This document shows, one piece after another, positions 42,860-50,982 of a DNA stretch of 64,000 nucleotides (position 1 is its first letter; every line of letters starts with the position of its first letter). The translations under genes were made by a program, and so were the position numbers. The stretch is from positions 1 to 64,000 of the forward strand of contig NZ_JAOTIF010000015.1 of assembly GCF_025628885.1 (NCBI RefSeq). The letters are read 5' to 3'. The notes below the pieces were generated by a model. That model searched no databases and was not told where the DNA came from. It worked only from the letters and a program-made list of their open reading frames with translations. The DNA is from Paraflavisolibacter caeni. GTDB taxonomy: Bacteria; Bacteroidota; Bacteroidia; Chitinophagales; Chitinophagaceae.

Positions 42860-43780
42860 ATGGAAACCCTTAATAATAAAGTACAGGCACATAATATTGA
42901 TCCTCAGAAACAGTCACGTATCAAGGAGCGAGTGGCTGATGCAATTATTGGCCCCCTTTTGAACCCGGCCCTAAGTATTGATGTTAAAAATGTTACTGTT
43001 AGTTTCCCTACGGCAAAGGGTGTTTATACGGCGGTAAAAGATATTGATTTGCAGATAAGAAAAGGGGAGATCGTTGCGCTGATAGGGCATTCGGGATGCG
43101 GTAAGTCAACATTGATGGGTATGATCAGCGGCATGGTGAAGCCGTCGAATGGTGAAGTGATAGCAAATGGGAAGAAGGTAAGTGGCCCTGGCCCGGATCG
43201 CGGCATTGTTTTTCAAAACTATTCTTTGCTTCCCTGGCTTACAGTTTTTCAGAATATATATGAAGCTGTGGATTCTGCAATAAAAACAGGCTCTTCTGCC
43301 CAGAAAAAGAAAATTGTAGAAGAGAATTTGAAAATGGTAAACCTTTGGGCGCATAAGGATAAGCTTCCTGGGCAACTGTCTGGTGGGATGAAACAAAGAG
43401 TGGCCATTGCCAGGGCATTTGCGATCAATCCCAGTATTTTGCTTCTGGATGAACCTTTTGGTGCGTTGGATGCTTTGACAAAAAGCTCAATGCATGTGGA
43501 GCTCTTGAAACTTTGGAACCTTGATAATCGTGAAAAGACCATTGTTTTAGTTACCCATGATATAGAAGAGGCGATTTTCCTGGCAGACAGAGTGGTGGTT
43601 TTGAATAATGGACCGGCTGCAACTATTAAAGAAATAGTTGATGTTCCATTAGAGCGTCCAAGGAATAAGAAGGATATAGTGCATGACCCTGTGTATATGG
43701 ATATTCATGACAAATTGATGGGGCTGTTGATTGATAAATTTTCCATTGAAGATATCAATGATATGAAAAAGACGGCCTAG
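42860..43780 (+). CDS. nrtD: Nitrate ABC transporter, ATP-binding protein
   Basis: A 306-residue ATPase with Walker A GHSGCGKST at 76-84, the signature LSGGMKQRVAIARA, Walker B LLLDEPFGALDALTK and the H-loop TIVLVTHDIEEA. The PDRGIVFQNYSLLPWLTVFQNI Q-loop region matches the NrtD/SsuB/TauB group. The N-terminal 40 residues precede the ABC fold and are longer than usual, and the C-terminal tail after residue 260 is also extended. It completes a three-gene nrtA-nrtB-nrtD transporter, with a homodimer expected rather than an NrtC/NrtD pair. The second half of the 43,781-44,409 spacer leads to narK. Confidence 0.92.
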   Translation: METLNNKVQAHNIDPQKQSRIKERVADAIIGPLLNPALSIDVKNVTVSFPTAKGVYTAVKDIDLQIRKGEIVALIGHSGCGKSTLMGMISGMVKPSNGEVIANGKKVSGPGPDRGIVFQNYSLLPWLTVFQNIYEAVDSAIKTGSSAQKKKIVEENLKMVNLWAHKDKLPGQLSGGMKQRVAIARAFAINPSILLLDEPFGALDALTKSSMHVELLKLWNLDNREKTIVLVTHDIEEAIFLADRVVVLNNGPAATIKEIVDVPLERPRNKKDIVHDPVYMDIHDKLMGLLIDKFSIEDINDMKKTA

Positions 43781-43863
43781 TAATCTGGCGCTAATTAAAG
43801 ATAGCTGATAAATATTATTAAAATATCAAATTAAACAGTTGGTTTAAAATATGCAACTTCTTA

Positions 43864-43898
43864 TTGTGTATAATTAATAATATGAAGTATTAACTTTG
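43864..43898 (+). promoter_or_regulatory. Candidate promoter of narK
   Basis: TAACTTTG at 43891-43898 is a perfect TAnnTTTG match with TTG at 43864-43866. If used, it gives an unusually long leader of about 500 bases before narK. Confidence 0.4.
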
Positions 43899-43952
43899 TT
43901 TTTACTGTTTATTATTTTTCATTCTTAACCAAAACCAAGACCCTGTTTATTT

Positions 43953-43975
43953 GCCCTGCCTTAAAAAGGTGGGGC
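43953..43975 (+). terminator. Hairpin in the nrtD-narK spacer, possible terminator or attenuator
   Basis: GCCCTGCCTT pairs with AAGGTGGGGC (two wobbles) around AAA. AATTTGATTTT follows, so the T-run is interrupted. It could end the nrtABD transcript or attenuate a transcript from 43898. Confidence 0.5.
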
Positions 43976-44139
43976 AATTTGATTTTATAACTAAATGTTT
44001 ATCATGATTTTATGTTGTTTTAATGGAGATCTTTTTTATTTAAGGATAATCCGTAGACTTGAAAGGAAAAGCTGTTTCTTGATTATTTGATGCTTTGGCA
44101 AATGAATTAAATATATTTATATCTGTTTTTGTTAGGTTG

Positions 44140-44178
44140 TTTGTAGAACAAATTCTATAATTTTACTAATAATAGAAT
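44140..44178. promoter_or_regulatory. Two adjacent palindromes upstream of narK
   Basis: TTTGT-AGA-ACAAA at 44140-44152 and ATTCTAT-N13-ATAGAAT at 44152-44178. Both are seen directly; a role as operators is inference. The rest of the 43,781-44,234 spacer is AT-rich with no gene. Confidence 0.4.
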
Positions 44179-44234
44179 AATTGATTAAAAATATAATATG
44201 AGTTGTCGATTTGTCGCTCCAAAGAATTGATGAC

Positions 44235-44264
44235 TTGCTCTGTTAAAAACTTAAACCAACAAAA
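44235..44264 (+). promoter_or_regulatory. Shared leader motif, copy 2 (narK leader)
   Basis: TTGCTCTGTTAA then AAACTTAAA and CCAACAA, nearly identical to 39012-39046. Here it precedes the ATG of a 39-codon frame and not narK itself. Confidence 0.7.
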
Positions 44265-44384
44265 ATGTGTTTCAAAAACAATTACACCAGCCGATGGTGG
44301 TTCAATAGGGATTTCTTTCTGGTAAACCAATGCCAGTCTGAAAAAGCACCAATCCTTCCTTTGATCCTTCAAATATTGAATTAA
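44265..44384 (+). CDS. Possible 39-residue leader peptide upstream of narK
   Basis: A short frame starts MCFKNNYTSRWWFNRD and ends LQILN before TAA, 25 bases ahead of narK. Its ATG stands at the same place behind the leader motif as the real start codon of the porin gene, which is the main reason to take it seriously. It contains two tryptophans and two cysteines and has no signal peptide or membrane helix of convincing length. It may be a translated regulatory ORF whose reading controls narK, a tiny protein, or a chance frame in a duplicated leader. Nothing else supports it, so confidence is low. Confidence 0.3.
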   Translation: MCFKNNYTSRWWFNRDFFLVNQCQSEKAPILPLILQILN

Positions 44385-44409
44385 AACCTCTTCAAATTTT
44401 TGATTAGTT

Positions 44410-45726
44410 ATGGCTGCAAATACATTGAAACCCCTTGATAAACTGAATATTTTCTCTGCCAGAGGTATCCAGATGCGTACCTTCCATATTACATGGCTGA
44501 CCTTTTTCGTCTGTTTTTTCGGTTGGTTTGGCATTGCTCCGCTGATGCCAATTGTTCGAGAGCAATTACATTTAACTAAAGCGCAGGTAGGTAATATTAC
44601 TATCGCTTCTGTATCTGCTACTATTATTGCCCGGCTGATCATTGGACGATTGTGTGATACGTTAGGTCCTCGTTTATCCTATACGATTTTACTTTTGATT
44701 GGCGCTGTTCCTGTTATCGGTATTGGATTGGCCAATAGTTATGAGAGTTTTTTGATTTTTAGATTAATTATTGGTGTCATCGGTGCTTCGTTTGTAATCA
44801 CCCAGTTTCATACTTCCGTAATGTTTGCACCAACCGTTGTTGGCACAGCTAATGCTGTTGCTGGTGGTTGGGGTAATCTCGGTGGTGGTGTTACTAATAT
44901 TGTTATGCCTCTAATCGCAGCCGCTTTTGTTGGTCTTGGTTATACCGGTACTGGTGATTCCTGGAGGTATGCTATGATCGTGCCAGGTGCTTTGTTGCTG
45001 GTGATGGCCTTTGTCTATTATAAATTTACTAAGGACACGCCTGCCGGTAATTATAAAGAAATTCAACGTGTAGCAAAGGAAAAAAAGAAAGGCACCTTTA
45101 TCATAGCCTTAAAAGATTATCGAACATGGGTACTGGCATTTTCTTATGCAGCTTGCTTTGGTATTGAAATTACTGTTGATAATGTGGCAGCTACCTATTT
45201 TGTAGACAACTTTAAAACTTCAATCATTTTGGCCGGTACATTGGCTGGCATCTTTGGATTTATGAATCTTTTTGCCCGTGCCTTAGGTGGGATTTTCAGT
45301 GATAAAATTGGAAAGATTTACGGACTTAGAGGAAAGGGGCTTTTATTGGCTGGCTTCTTAGTGCTGGAAGGGCTTGGTATTATATTATTTGCTAAAGCTG
45401 GCAACCTGCCTATGGCGATTGCCTCCATGTTGCTTTTTGCGCTTTTCTTAAAAATGGCTAACGGGGGCACCTATTCTATTGTTCCTTTTATCAATAAAGA
45501 GGCTATTGGAAGTGTGTCCGGAATTGTTGGTGCAGGGGGGAATATCGGTGCCATGTTGATTGGTTTTTTATTTAAATCGGAAAACATCACTTATGCCCAG
45601 GCCTTCTTTTACATAGGTATTGGTGTTGCCATAGTTGGAGGTATAGTGATGCTTGTACACCTGCCAAAAGTTAAGGCAAAGGAAAGTGTTGTAATAATGG
45701 AAGAAGCTGCTGCAGCAAGAGCGTGA
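44410..45726 (+). CDS. narK: Nitrate/nitrite MFS transporter
   Basis: A 438-residue 12-helix transporter of the nitrate/nitrite porter family. The two nitrate signature loops are visible: AVAGGWGNLGGGVTN in helix 5 and GIVGAGGNIGAMLIGF in helix 11. The N-terminal helix ends in FGWFGIAPLMPIVREQLHLTKAQ. It would import nitrate, perhaps with proton symport or nitrite antiport. It lies between the nrtABD transporter and the nitrate reductase gene, 35 bases before the latter, so it is co-transcribed with it. Having both an ABC and an MFS importer suggests use at different nitrate levels. NasA would be an equally valid name. Confidence 0.93.
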   Translation: MAANTLKPLDKLNIFSARGIQMRTFHITWLTFFVCFFGWFGIAPLMPIVREQLHLTKAQVGNITIASVSATIIARLIIGRLCDTLGPRLSYTILLLIGAVPVIGIGLANSYESFLIFRLIIGVIGASFVITQFHTSVMFAPTVVGTANAVAGGWGNLGGGVTNIVMPLIAAAFVGLGYTGTGDSWRYAMIVPGALLLVMAFVYYKFTKDTPAGNYKEIQRVAKEKKKGTFIIALKDYRTWVLAFSYAACFGIEITVDNVAATYFVDNFKTSIILAGTLAGIFGFMNLFARALGGIFSDKIGKIYGLRGKGLLLAGFLVLEGLGIILFAKAGNLPMAIASMLLFALFLKMANGGTYSIVPFINKEAIGSVSGIVGAGGNIGAMLIGFLFKSENITYAQAFFYIGIGVAIVGGIVMLVHLPKVKAKESVVIMEEAAAARA

Positions 45727-45761
45727 TTATGTTTTAAAAATTAAATTATCAACCCTTTTTG

Positions 45762-48700
45762 ATGACGGTAACGAAGCAAAATACTCATTCTTACACAACA
45801 ACCTGCTGTTATTGCGGAGTGGGTTGTGGTATCGTGGTAAATAAGGATAAAAAAGGAAATATTACTGTAGAAGGTGATAAAAATCATCCGGTTAATAGGG
45901 GTATGCTCTGTAGCAAAGGAATGAATTTGCACTATGCTGCCAATGATAAAACCGACCGCTTGTTGTATCCCCAGGTTCGTTTTAATAAAAACATGCCACT
46001 CCAAAGAGTAGGATGGGATATGGCCCTGGAGCGGACAGCAGCAGTTTTTAAAACATTTATCAATAAATATGGTCCTGATTCGGTTGCATTTTATGTATCT
46101 GGTCAGTGCTTAACAGAAGAGTATTATGTTATCAATAAACTGATTAAAGGTTTTATTGGAAGTAATAATATAGATACAAATTCCCGCCTGTGCATGAGTA
46201 GCGCTGTTGTTGGTTATAAAATGGCATTAGGTGAAGATAGCGTACCTGTTTGTTACGACGACATTGAGTTGGCTGATTGTTTTTTTGTAACAGGAGCTAA
46301 TCCTGCCTGGTGTCATCCCATATTATGGAGAAGAGTGGAGGCACACAAGGCTGCAAATCCAAACGTAAAAATTATTGTAGCCGATCCCCGGAAAACGGAT
46401 ACCTGCTCTATAGCAGATGTGCATCTGCAAATCAATCCAGGAACGGATATCACCCTTAACCATGCAATAGGCCGGCTGCTCATTGAGAATGGAGATGTGG
46501 ATTTTGATTTTATTAAAAACCATACTGAAGGCTTTGAGCAATACAAGCAAATTGTTTTTAGTAAAACGCTGTCTGAGGCTGCCAAAATATGTGGCATATC
46601 AGAAGAGGATATTCAATTGGCCGCACGGCATATAGGCAATGCCAAAGGGTTCATTACCATGTGGACAATGGGATTGAACCAAAGTGCCGTTGGTGTCAAT
46701 AAAAATTTAAGTTTAATCAATCTCAATTTAATTACGGGTCATATAGGAAAACCCGGATCGGGACCTTTTTCGCTTACCGGCCAGCCCAATGCCATGGGTG
46801 GGAGAGAAGTAGGTGGGCTGGCTAACATGTTGCCAGCGCATCGAAACCTGGCCAACCCCGCTCATCGTAAAGAAGTGGAAAACTTCTGGGGGGGCACTGC
46901 CATAGCTGATAAGCCAGGACTCACTGCTACCGAAATGTTCGAAGCCCTGAACAGTGGCCGGTTAAAAGCGATCTGGATCATTTGTACCAACCCTCTTGTA
47001 AGTATGCCTGATGTGCGTATGGTGGAAGAGGGTTTGAAAAAAGCAAAATTTGTTGTGGTGCAGGATGCAAGCAACAAGCCGGAAACATTAAAATATGCAG
47101 ATGTTATATTGCCTGCGGCGACGTGGACAGAGAAGGAAGGCACTATGACCAATTCTGAGCGTCGCATCAGCTATTTGAATAAAATAGTAGATGCTCCCGG
47201 GGAAGCATTGCCTGATGCTGAAATTATCTGCCGCTTTGCCCAAAAAATGGGATACCATGGTTTTGACTTTCCAGATTTTTCAGCTATTTACGATGAACAC
47301 GCGCGACTGACAGCCGGAACTAACATTGATATTACTGGTTTGAACTATCAAATCATCAAAGAAAAGAAAACTGTTCAATGGCCCTATCCTCAACACGAAA
47401 CAGGAAGAGGTACACAGAGACTTTTTACAGATAAGATATTCTATACACCTTCCAGGAAAGCTATTCTTCATCCAGTTCCGGACGAGATCACTAGTGAAAA
47501 GCCGGACGCAGACTTTCCTTTTATTCTGACAACTGGCCGGATTCGCGACCAGTGGCATACAATGAGCAGGAGCGGAAAGGTAAATAAGCTAAAGCAACAT
47601 ATTGCACAGGCTTTCATTGAAATAAATCCTGAGGATGCACGCCGTTTAAACATCAAGGAAGATGATGTTGTAGATATTCGTTCCAGAAGGGGCGAAGTAA
47701 GGGTAAAGGCCAAACTAACAACGGGAATTAAAAAAGGTGTAGTGTTCTTGCCTATGCATTGGGGTAAGATCCTGGGTAATGATTTAAACCGCACTAATAA
47801 TGTAACCAGTAGTTTGGTGGATCCTCTTTCAAAGGAACCTGATTTCAAATTTTGTGCAGTACATGTAGAAAAATATCAAAAGCCAAAGCAGCGCATTGTT
47901 GTGATTGGTGCAGGTGCCGGTGCTTTTGGCTTTGTCAAGTCCTACCGCGAAGTGAATCAAGATGATGAGATCATCATCTTCAGCAAAGAGAATTTTCCTT
48001 TTTATAACCGTGTGATGTTACCTGATTACATCAGTGGTGTACAAAGTTGGGATCAGCTGGTGAAGATGAAGGATGAAGAAGAACCTGGCTATAATATCCG
48101 GTTGTTACGCGGTGTAAGTGTTGAAAAAGTGGACAGGGAGCATAAGTGTGTTATCGACTCCAATGGTAATACTACATATTACGACGTTTTGATAATGGCC
48201 ACAGGGAGCCGTGCTGCTGTACCGAAAAATGTACCCCAAATGCAGGGGATATTTACGATGCGTAGCCGCACTGATGCCGACAATTTTATCAATCATGTAC
48301 CTAAGGATGGTCATGTAGTGATTGTTGGAGGTGGGCTATTAGGTTTGGAACTGGCTGCATCCCTGCGAGAGGTTGGTGTTCGAATTACCATTATTCAACG
48401 CATTTCCCGTTTCCTGGACAGGCAATTAGATATTCTTGGCAGCCAGTTGCTGCACGAAGAAATGGTGGACCAGGGTTGCGATATTTATTATAATGATGAA
48501 GTGCAAGTGTTTTATGGGCAGGAACAACTGACGGGCATTCGATTGAAAAGCGGACAGTATATTGAGTGCAATGCTATGGTACTTGCAATTGGCACAGTTC
48601 CCAATATTGAACTGGCAAGAGAATGTGGGTTGGCTTGTCAGCGGGGTGTAATCGTGAATGAGCGTCTGCAAACCAGTGACCCTAACATTTTTGCAGTTGG

Positions 48701-49325
48701 AGAGATTGCTGAATTCAAAGGTTTCCTTTATGGTATTACTGCAGCTGCAGAACAGCAGGCCGATATCGTTGCAAAGAATTTGCTCGGCGACATTGCTGCA
48801 TGCTATGATGGTAGCTTGTTGATGAACATAATCAAAATTCATGGTTTTGATTTGTGTAGTGTCGGCATTCCTGAAAGGCTCAATGAAACAGACTATGAAG
48901 AAATTACATTCATCGACAGGGCAAAACGCTATTATAAAAAATGTATTATTCACCAGGACCGCCTGGTTGGAGCAATTTTGATTGGAGACAAGGCTGAATT
49001 TCAGGAATTCAAGGAACTTATAGCAAAGAAAACTGAGCTCAGTGAAAAGCGCTTGCAATTGCTTCGTAGTGGTAGTAAGGCAGAGCCGGTGCTGGGTAAG
49101 CTGGTATGTAGCTGTAATAGTGTTGGAAGTGAAAATCTCAAAAATAAAATAGCAGAAGGCTGCACAAATTTTAAAGATCTGTGTGCTCAGACTGGTGCGG
49201 GAACAGGCTGCGGTTCTTGCCGGCCGGAAGTGCAAAGAATTTTAGAAGAAAGCCTATCTCAAAATATCGATTTCGAAGGATTAAAAAGGATAGAAGAAAA
49301 AATGAAAGTAATGGCTGATCGCTGA
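45762..49325 (+). CDS. nasA: Assimilatory nitrate reductase fused to its FAD/NAD(P) and [2Fe-2S] electron-transfer module
   Basis: A 1187-residue three-part enzyme that reduces nitrate to nitrite. Residues 1-690 are a NarB/NasA-type molybdopterin oxidoreductase: the [4Fe-4S] ligands are C15, C18, C22 and C50, the molybdenum ligand is C144 in SRLCMSS, and the C-terminal dinucleotide-binding part shows TTGRIRDQWHTMSRSGK. Residues about 705-1040 are a pyridine nucleotide-disulfide oxidoreductase like NirB's N-terminus (VVIGAGAGAFGFVKSY, VIVGGGLLGLELAASL, IFAVGEIAEF). Residues 1112-1165 are a BFD-like [2Fe-2S] domain (LVCSCNS, GAGTGCGSC). Bacillus has these as separate NasC and NasB. The chain thus holds a complete NAD(P)H-to-nitrate path. 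The ATG at 45762 follows a TTG in frame. Confidence 0.93.
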   Translation: MTVTKQNTHSYTTTCCYCGVGCGIVVNKDKKGNITVEGDKNHPVNRGMLCSKGMNLHYAANDKTDRLLYPQVRFNKNMPLQRVGWDMALERTAAVFKTFINKYGPDSVAFYVSGQCLTEEYYVINKLIKGFIGSNNIDTNSRLCMSSAVVGYKMALGEDSVPVCYDDIELADCFFVTGANPAWCHPILWRRVEAHKAANPNVKIIVADPRKTDTCSIADVHLQINPGTDITLNHAIGRLLIENGDVDFDFIKNHTEGFEQYKQIVFSKTLSEAAKICGISEEDIQLAARHIGNAKGFITMWTMGLNQSAVGVNKNLSLINLNLITGHIGKPGSGPFSLTGQPNAMGGREVGGLANMLPAHRNLANPAHRKEVENFWGGTAIADKPGLTATEMFEALNSGRLKAIWIICTNPLVSMPDVRMVEEGLKKAKFVVVQDASNKPETLKYADVILPAATWTEKEGTMTNSERRISYLNKIVDAPGEALPDAEIICRFAQKMGYHGFDFPDFSAIYDEHARLTAGTNIDITGLNYQIIKEKKTVQWPYPQHETGRGTQRLFTDKIFYTPSRKAILHPVPDEITSEKPDADFPFILTTGRIRDQWHTMSRSGKVNKLKQHIAQAFIEINPEDARRLNIKEDDVVDIRSRRGEVRVKAKLTTGIKKGVVFLPMHWGKILGNDLNRTNNVTSSLVDPLSKEPDFKFCAVHVEKYQKPKQRIVVIGAGAGAFGFVKSYREVNQDDEIIIFSKENFPFYNRVMLPDYISGVQSWDQLVKMKDEEEPGYNIRLLRGVSVEKVDREHKCVIDSNGNTTYYDVLIMATGSRAAVPKNVPQMQGIFTMRSRTDADNFINHVPKDGHVVIVGGGLLGLELAASLREVGVRITIIQRISRFLDRQLDILGSQLLHEEMVDQGCDIYYNDEVQVFYGQEQLTGIRLKSGQYIECNAMVLAIGTVPNIELARECGLACQRGVIVNERLQTSDPNIFAVGEIAEFKGFLYGITAAAEQQADIVAKNLLGDIAACYDGSLLMNIIKIHGFDLCSVGIPERLNETDYEEITFIDRAKRYYKKCIIHQDRLVGAILIGDKAEFQEFKELIAKKTELSEKRLQLLRSGSKAEPVLGKLVCSCNSVGSENLKNKIAEGCTNFKDLCAQTGAGTGCGSCRPEVQRILEESLSQNIDFEGLKRIEEKMKVMADR

Positions 49326-49357
49326 AGAAAAGACCATACTTGTTTTTAGAATATTAA

Positions 49358-49437
49358 GCTTTATAGGCACAAAGAAACAGGTGGTGAACATTTCCGGAAC
49401 GCTGTGTGAACCATGGTTTCTATTGTGCCTATAAAGC
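49358..49437 (+). repeat. 80-base inverted repeat between nasA and the rubredoxin gene
   Basis: Left arm GCTTTATAGGCACAA then A and GAAAC (49358-49378); right arm GTTTC then TA and TTGTGCCTATAAAGC (49416-49437). The arms pair over about 20 bases with one small bulge. The loop holds the palindrome TTCCGGAA. No T-run follows. Confidence 0.8.
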
Positions 49438-49487
49438 AATTAAATGGTAAAAGGGCAATGGCCCGGAAATTCAAATTGCAATAATAA

Positions 49488-50978
49488 ATGTTTCAAAAAA
49501 CATACAAAACTGTCAAGGTTAATTTGGCTGGAGGGATTGTTTCAGCAGGGGATTTGCTTTCTATTATAACAGCCGCTGAAAAAGCCAGGATTGAGGATGT
49601 TCAGTTTGGCACCCGCCAGCAAATGTTTTTGAAAGTAAAGGTGGAAAAGCTTGCCCAGCTGGAGGAAGACCTGAAATTGGCCAATATTTTCTTTGAGACC
49701 GAGGGTGATGAGTTTCCTAATATAGTAAGCTCTTATGTTACAGAAGGTGTTTTTCAAAGTGCCATATGGGTAAGTGAGGGTGTGTACAGGGATGTATTGG
49801 ATCATTTTGATTTTCATCCTCGTTTGCGTATCAATCTTTCTGATTCCGGTCAGACCTTTATTCCATTCTTCACCGGCCATCTAAATTTTGTTTCTTCTGA
49901 AAAAAACAATTATTGGTACCTGTATGTTCGTTTCCCCAAAACGTCCCAGGTATATGCCTGGAATGATTTGGTTTATACCGGAGATATTCCACGTCTTTGT
50001 AAAATCATCGAGGAAATTATTTTGGGAAACAAGGAGCTTTTCTATGGCATCGAAAATATTTCAGCCGGAGATTTGTATAGGGTGGTTGCTGAAAAAGTTT
50101 CCTTTGTAAGTCAGCCTGTTGAGCAGCCTCTTAAATTACCTCAGTTTGCTTTGCCTTATTACGAAGGTTTCAATCAATATAATAATAAAACATGGCTGGG
50201 TATTTACCGGCGTGATGAACTGTATTCCATCGCCTTTTTAAAAGATATTTGTGCTATTTGCAAGGAAACCAAGATTGGACAGATTTATACCACGCCCTGG
50301 AAGTCGCTGATTATTAAAGGTATTGAAGTGCACCAGCGAAAACTTTGGGATTATGTGCTTGGTAAATATCGCATTAATGTACGTCATGCTTCCAATGAGT
50401 TAGGCTGGCAGGTAGAAGATTTAAATGAAGATGCCCTTAATCTGAAGCATCACCTCATTCGTCATTTTGATAAGGATGATGTTCGTACATATGGTTTGTG
50501 CTTTGCCATAAAGACGCAGCCAAATACTAGTCTTTTTGGGTCTGTAATTATCAAAAAATTGCCCAATGAAAGTCGCAACCAGCGTAGGGCGCTGGATCGT
50601 TACGATATATTATATACAAGAGATTTTAATCCCAATTCCAAAGAATATATTCTCTTTCGGAAAGAGGTTCCAAAAGAGTTCCTGGATACTTATCTCATTT
50701 CACTTTGTAAATATTATTATGAGCTGAATAGTGAACAGGATTTGATCCCTCATGAGGCTTACCAGGAAAATAATCCGGGGTCAGGCAATGAATCCCCAAT
50801 TAAACTAGTGCATCAATGCCGTGACTGTTTGACTATATACGACGAAGCTTATGGGGATCTCACCAATGGCATTGAGTCTGGCCTGCCATTTAAAGACTTG
50901 CCGGATAGTTATGAATGTCCCACCTGTGGCGCCGGGAAGGAAAATTTTCAAACAATTGAACAGCCTTCTTTAGTTTAG
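49488..50978 (+). CDS. NirA/sulfite-reductase-like protein with C-terminal rubredoxin domain
   Basis: A 496-residue two-part protein. Residues 1-430 resemble nitrite/sulfite reductase ferredoxin-half domains (YKTVKVNLAGGIVSAGDLLSI, FGTRQQMFLKV, IGQIYTTPWKSLIIKGI). The CX5C and CX3C ligands for siroheme and [4Fe-4S] are not seen, so this part is probably not a working siroheme reductase. Residues 440-490 are a rubredoxin domain with an FeS4 site at C444, C447, C477 and C480 (QCRDCLTIYDEAYGD, SYECPTCGAGKENF). It lies right after the nitrate reductase, so I infer an electron-transfer or assembly partner. TauE-like and Moco genes follow with only a few bases between. Confidence 0.82.
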   Translation: MFQKTYKTVKVNLAGGIVSAGDLLSIITAAEKARIEDVQFGTRQQMFLKVKVEKLAQLEEDLKLANIFFETEGDEFPNIVSSYVTEGVFQSAIWVSEGVYRDVLDHFDFHPRLRINLSDSGQTFIPFFTGHLNFVSSEKNNYWYLYVRFPKTSQVYAWNDLVYTGDIPRLCKIIEEIILGNKELFYGIENISAGDLYRVVAEKVSFVSQPVEQPLKLPQFALPYYEGFNQYNNKTWLGIYRRDELYSIAFLKDICAICKETKIGQIYTTPWKSLIIKGIEVHQRKLWDYVLGKYRINVRHASNELGWQVEDLNEDALNLKHHLIRHFDKDDVRTYGLCFAIKTQPNTSLFGSVIIKKLPNESRNQRRALDRYDILYTRDFNPNSKEYILFRKEVPKEFLDTYLISLCKYYYELNSEQDLIPHEAYQENNPGSGNESPIKLVHQCRDCLTIYDEAYGDLTNGIESGLPFKDLPDSYECPTCGAGKENFQTIEQPSLV

Positions 50979-50982
50979 CAGA

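Noticed and set aside
44166-44642. 158-codon minus-strand frame across the narK leader and 5' end
   Set aside because: It overlaps the first helices of NarK in antisense and has no family features. The leader motif and narK coding explain the region better.
48426-49235. 269-codon open frame on the minus strand inside nasA
   Set aside because: Antisense to the FAD and BFD domains, whose sense-strand motifs are fully conserved. Its sequence is a mirror of biased codons with no family features.
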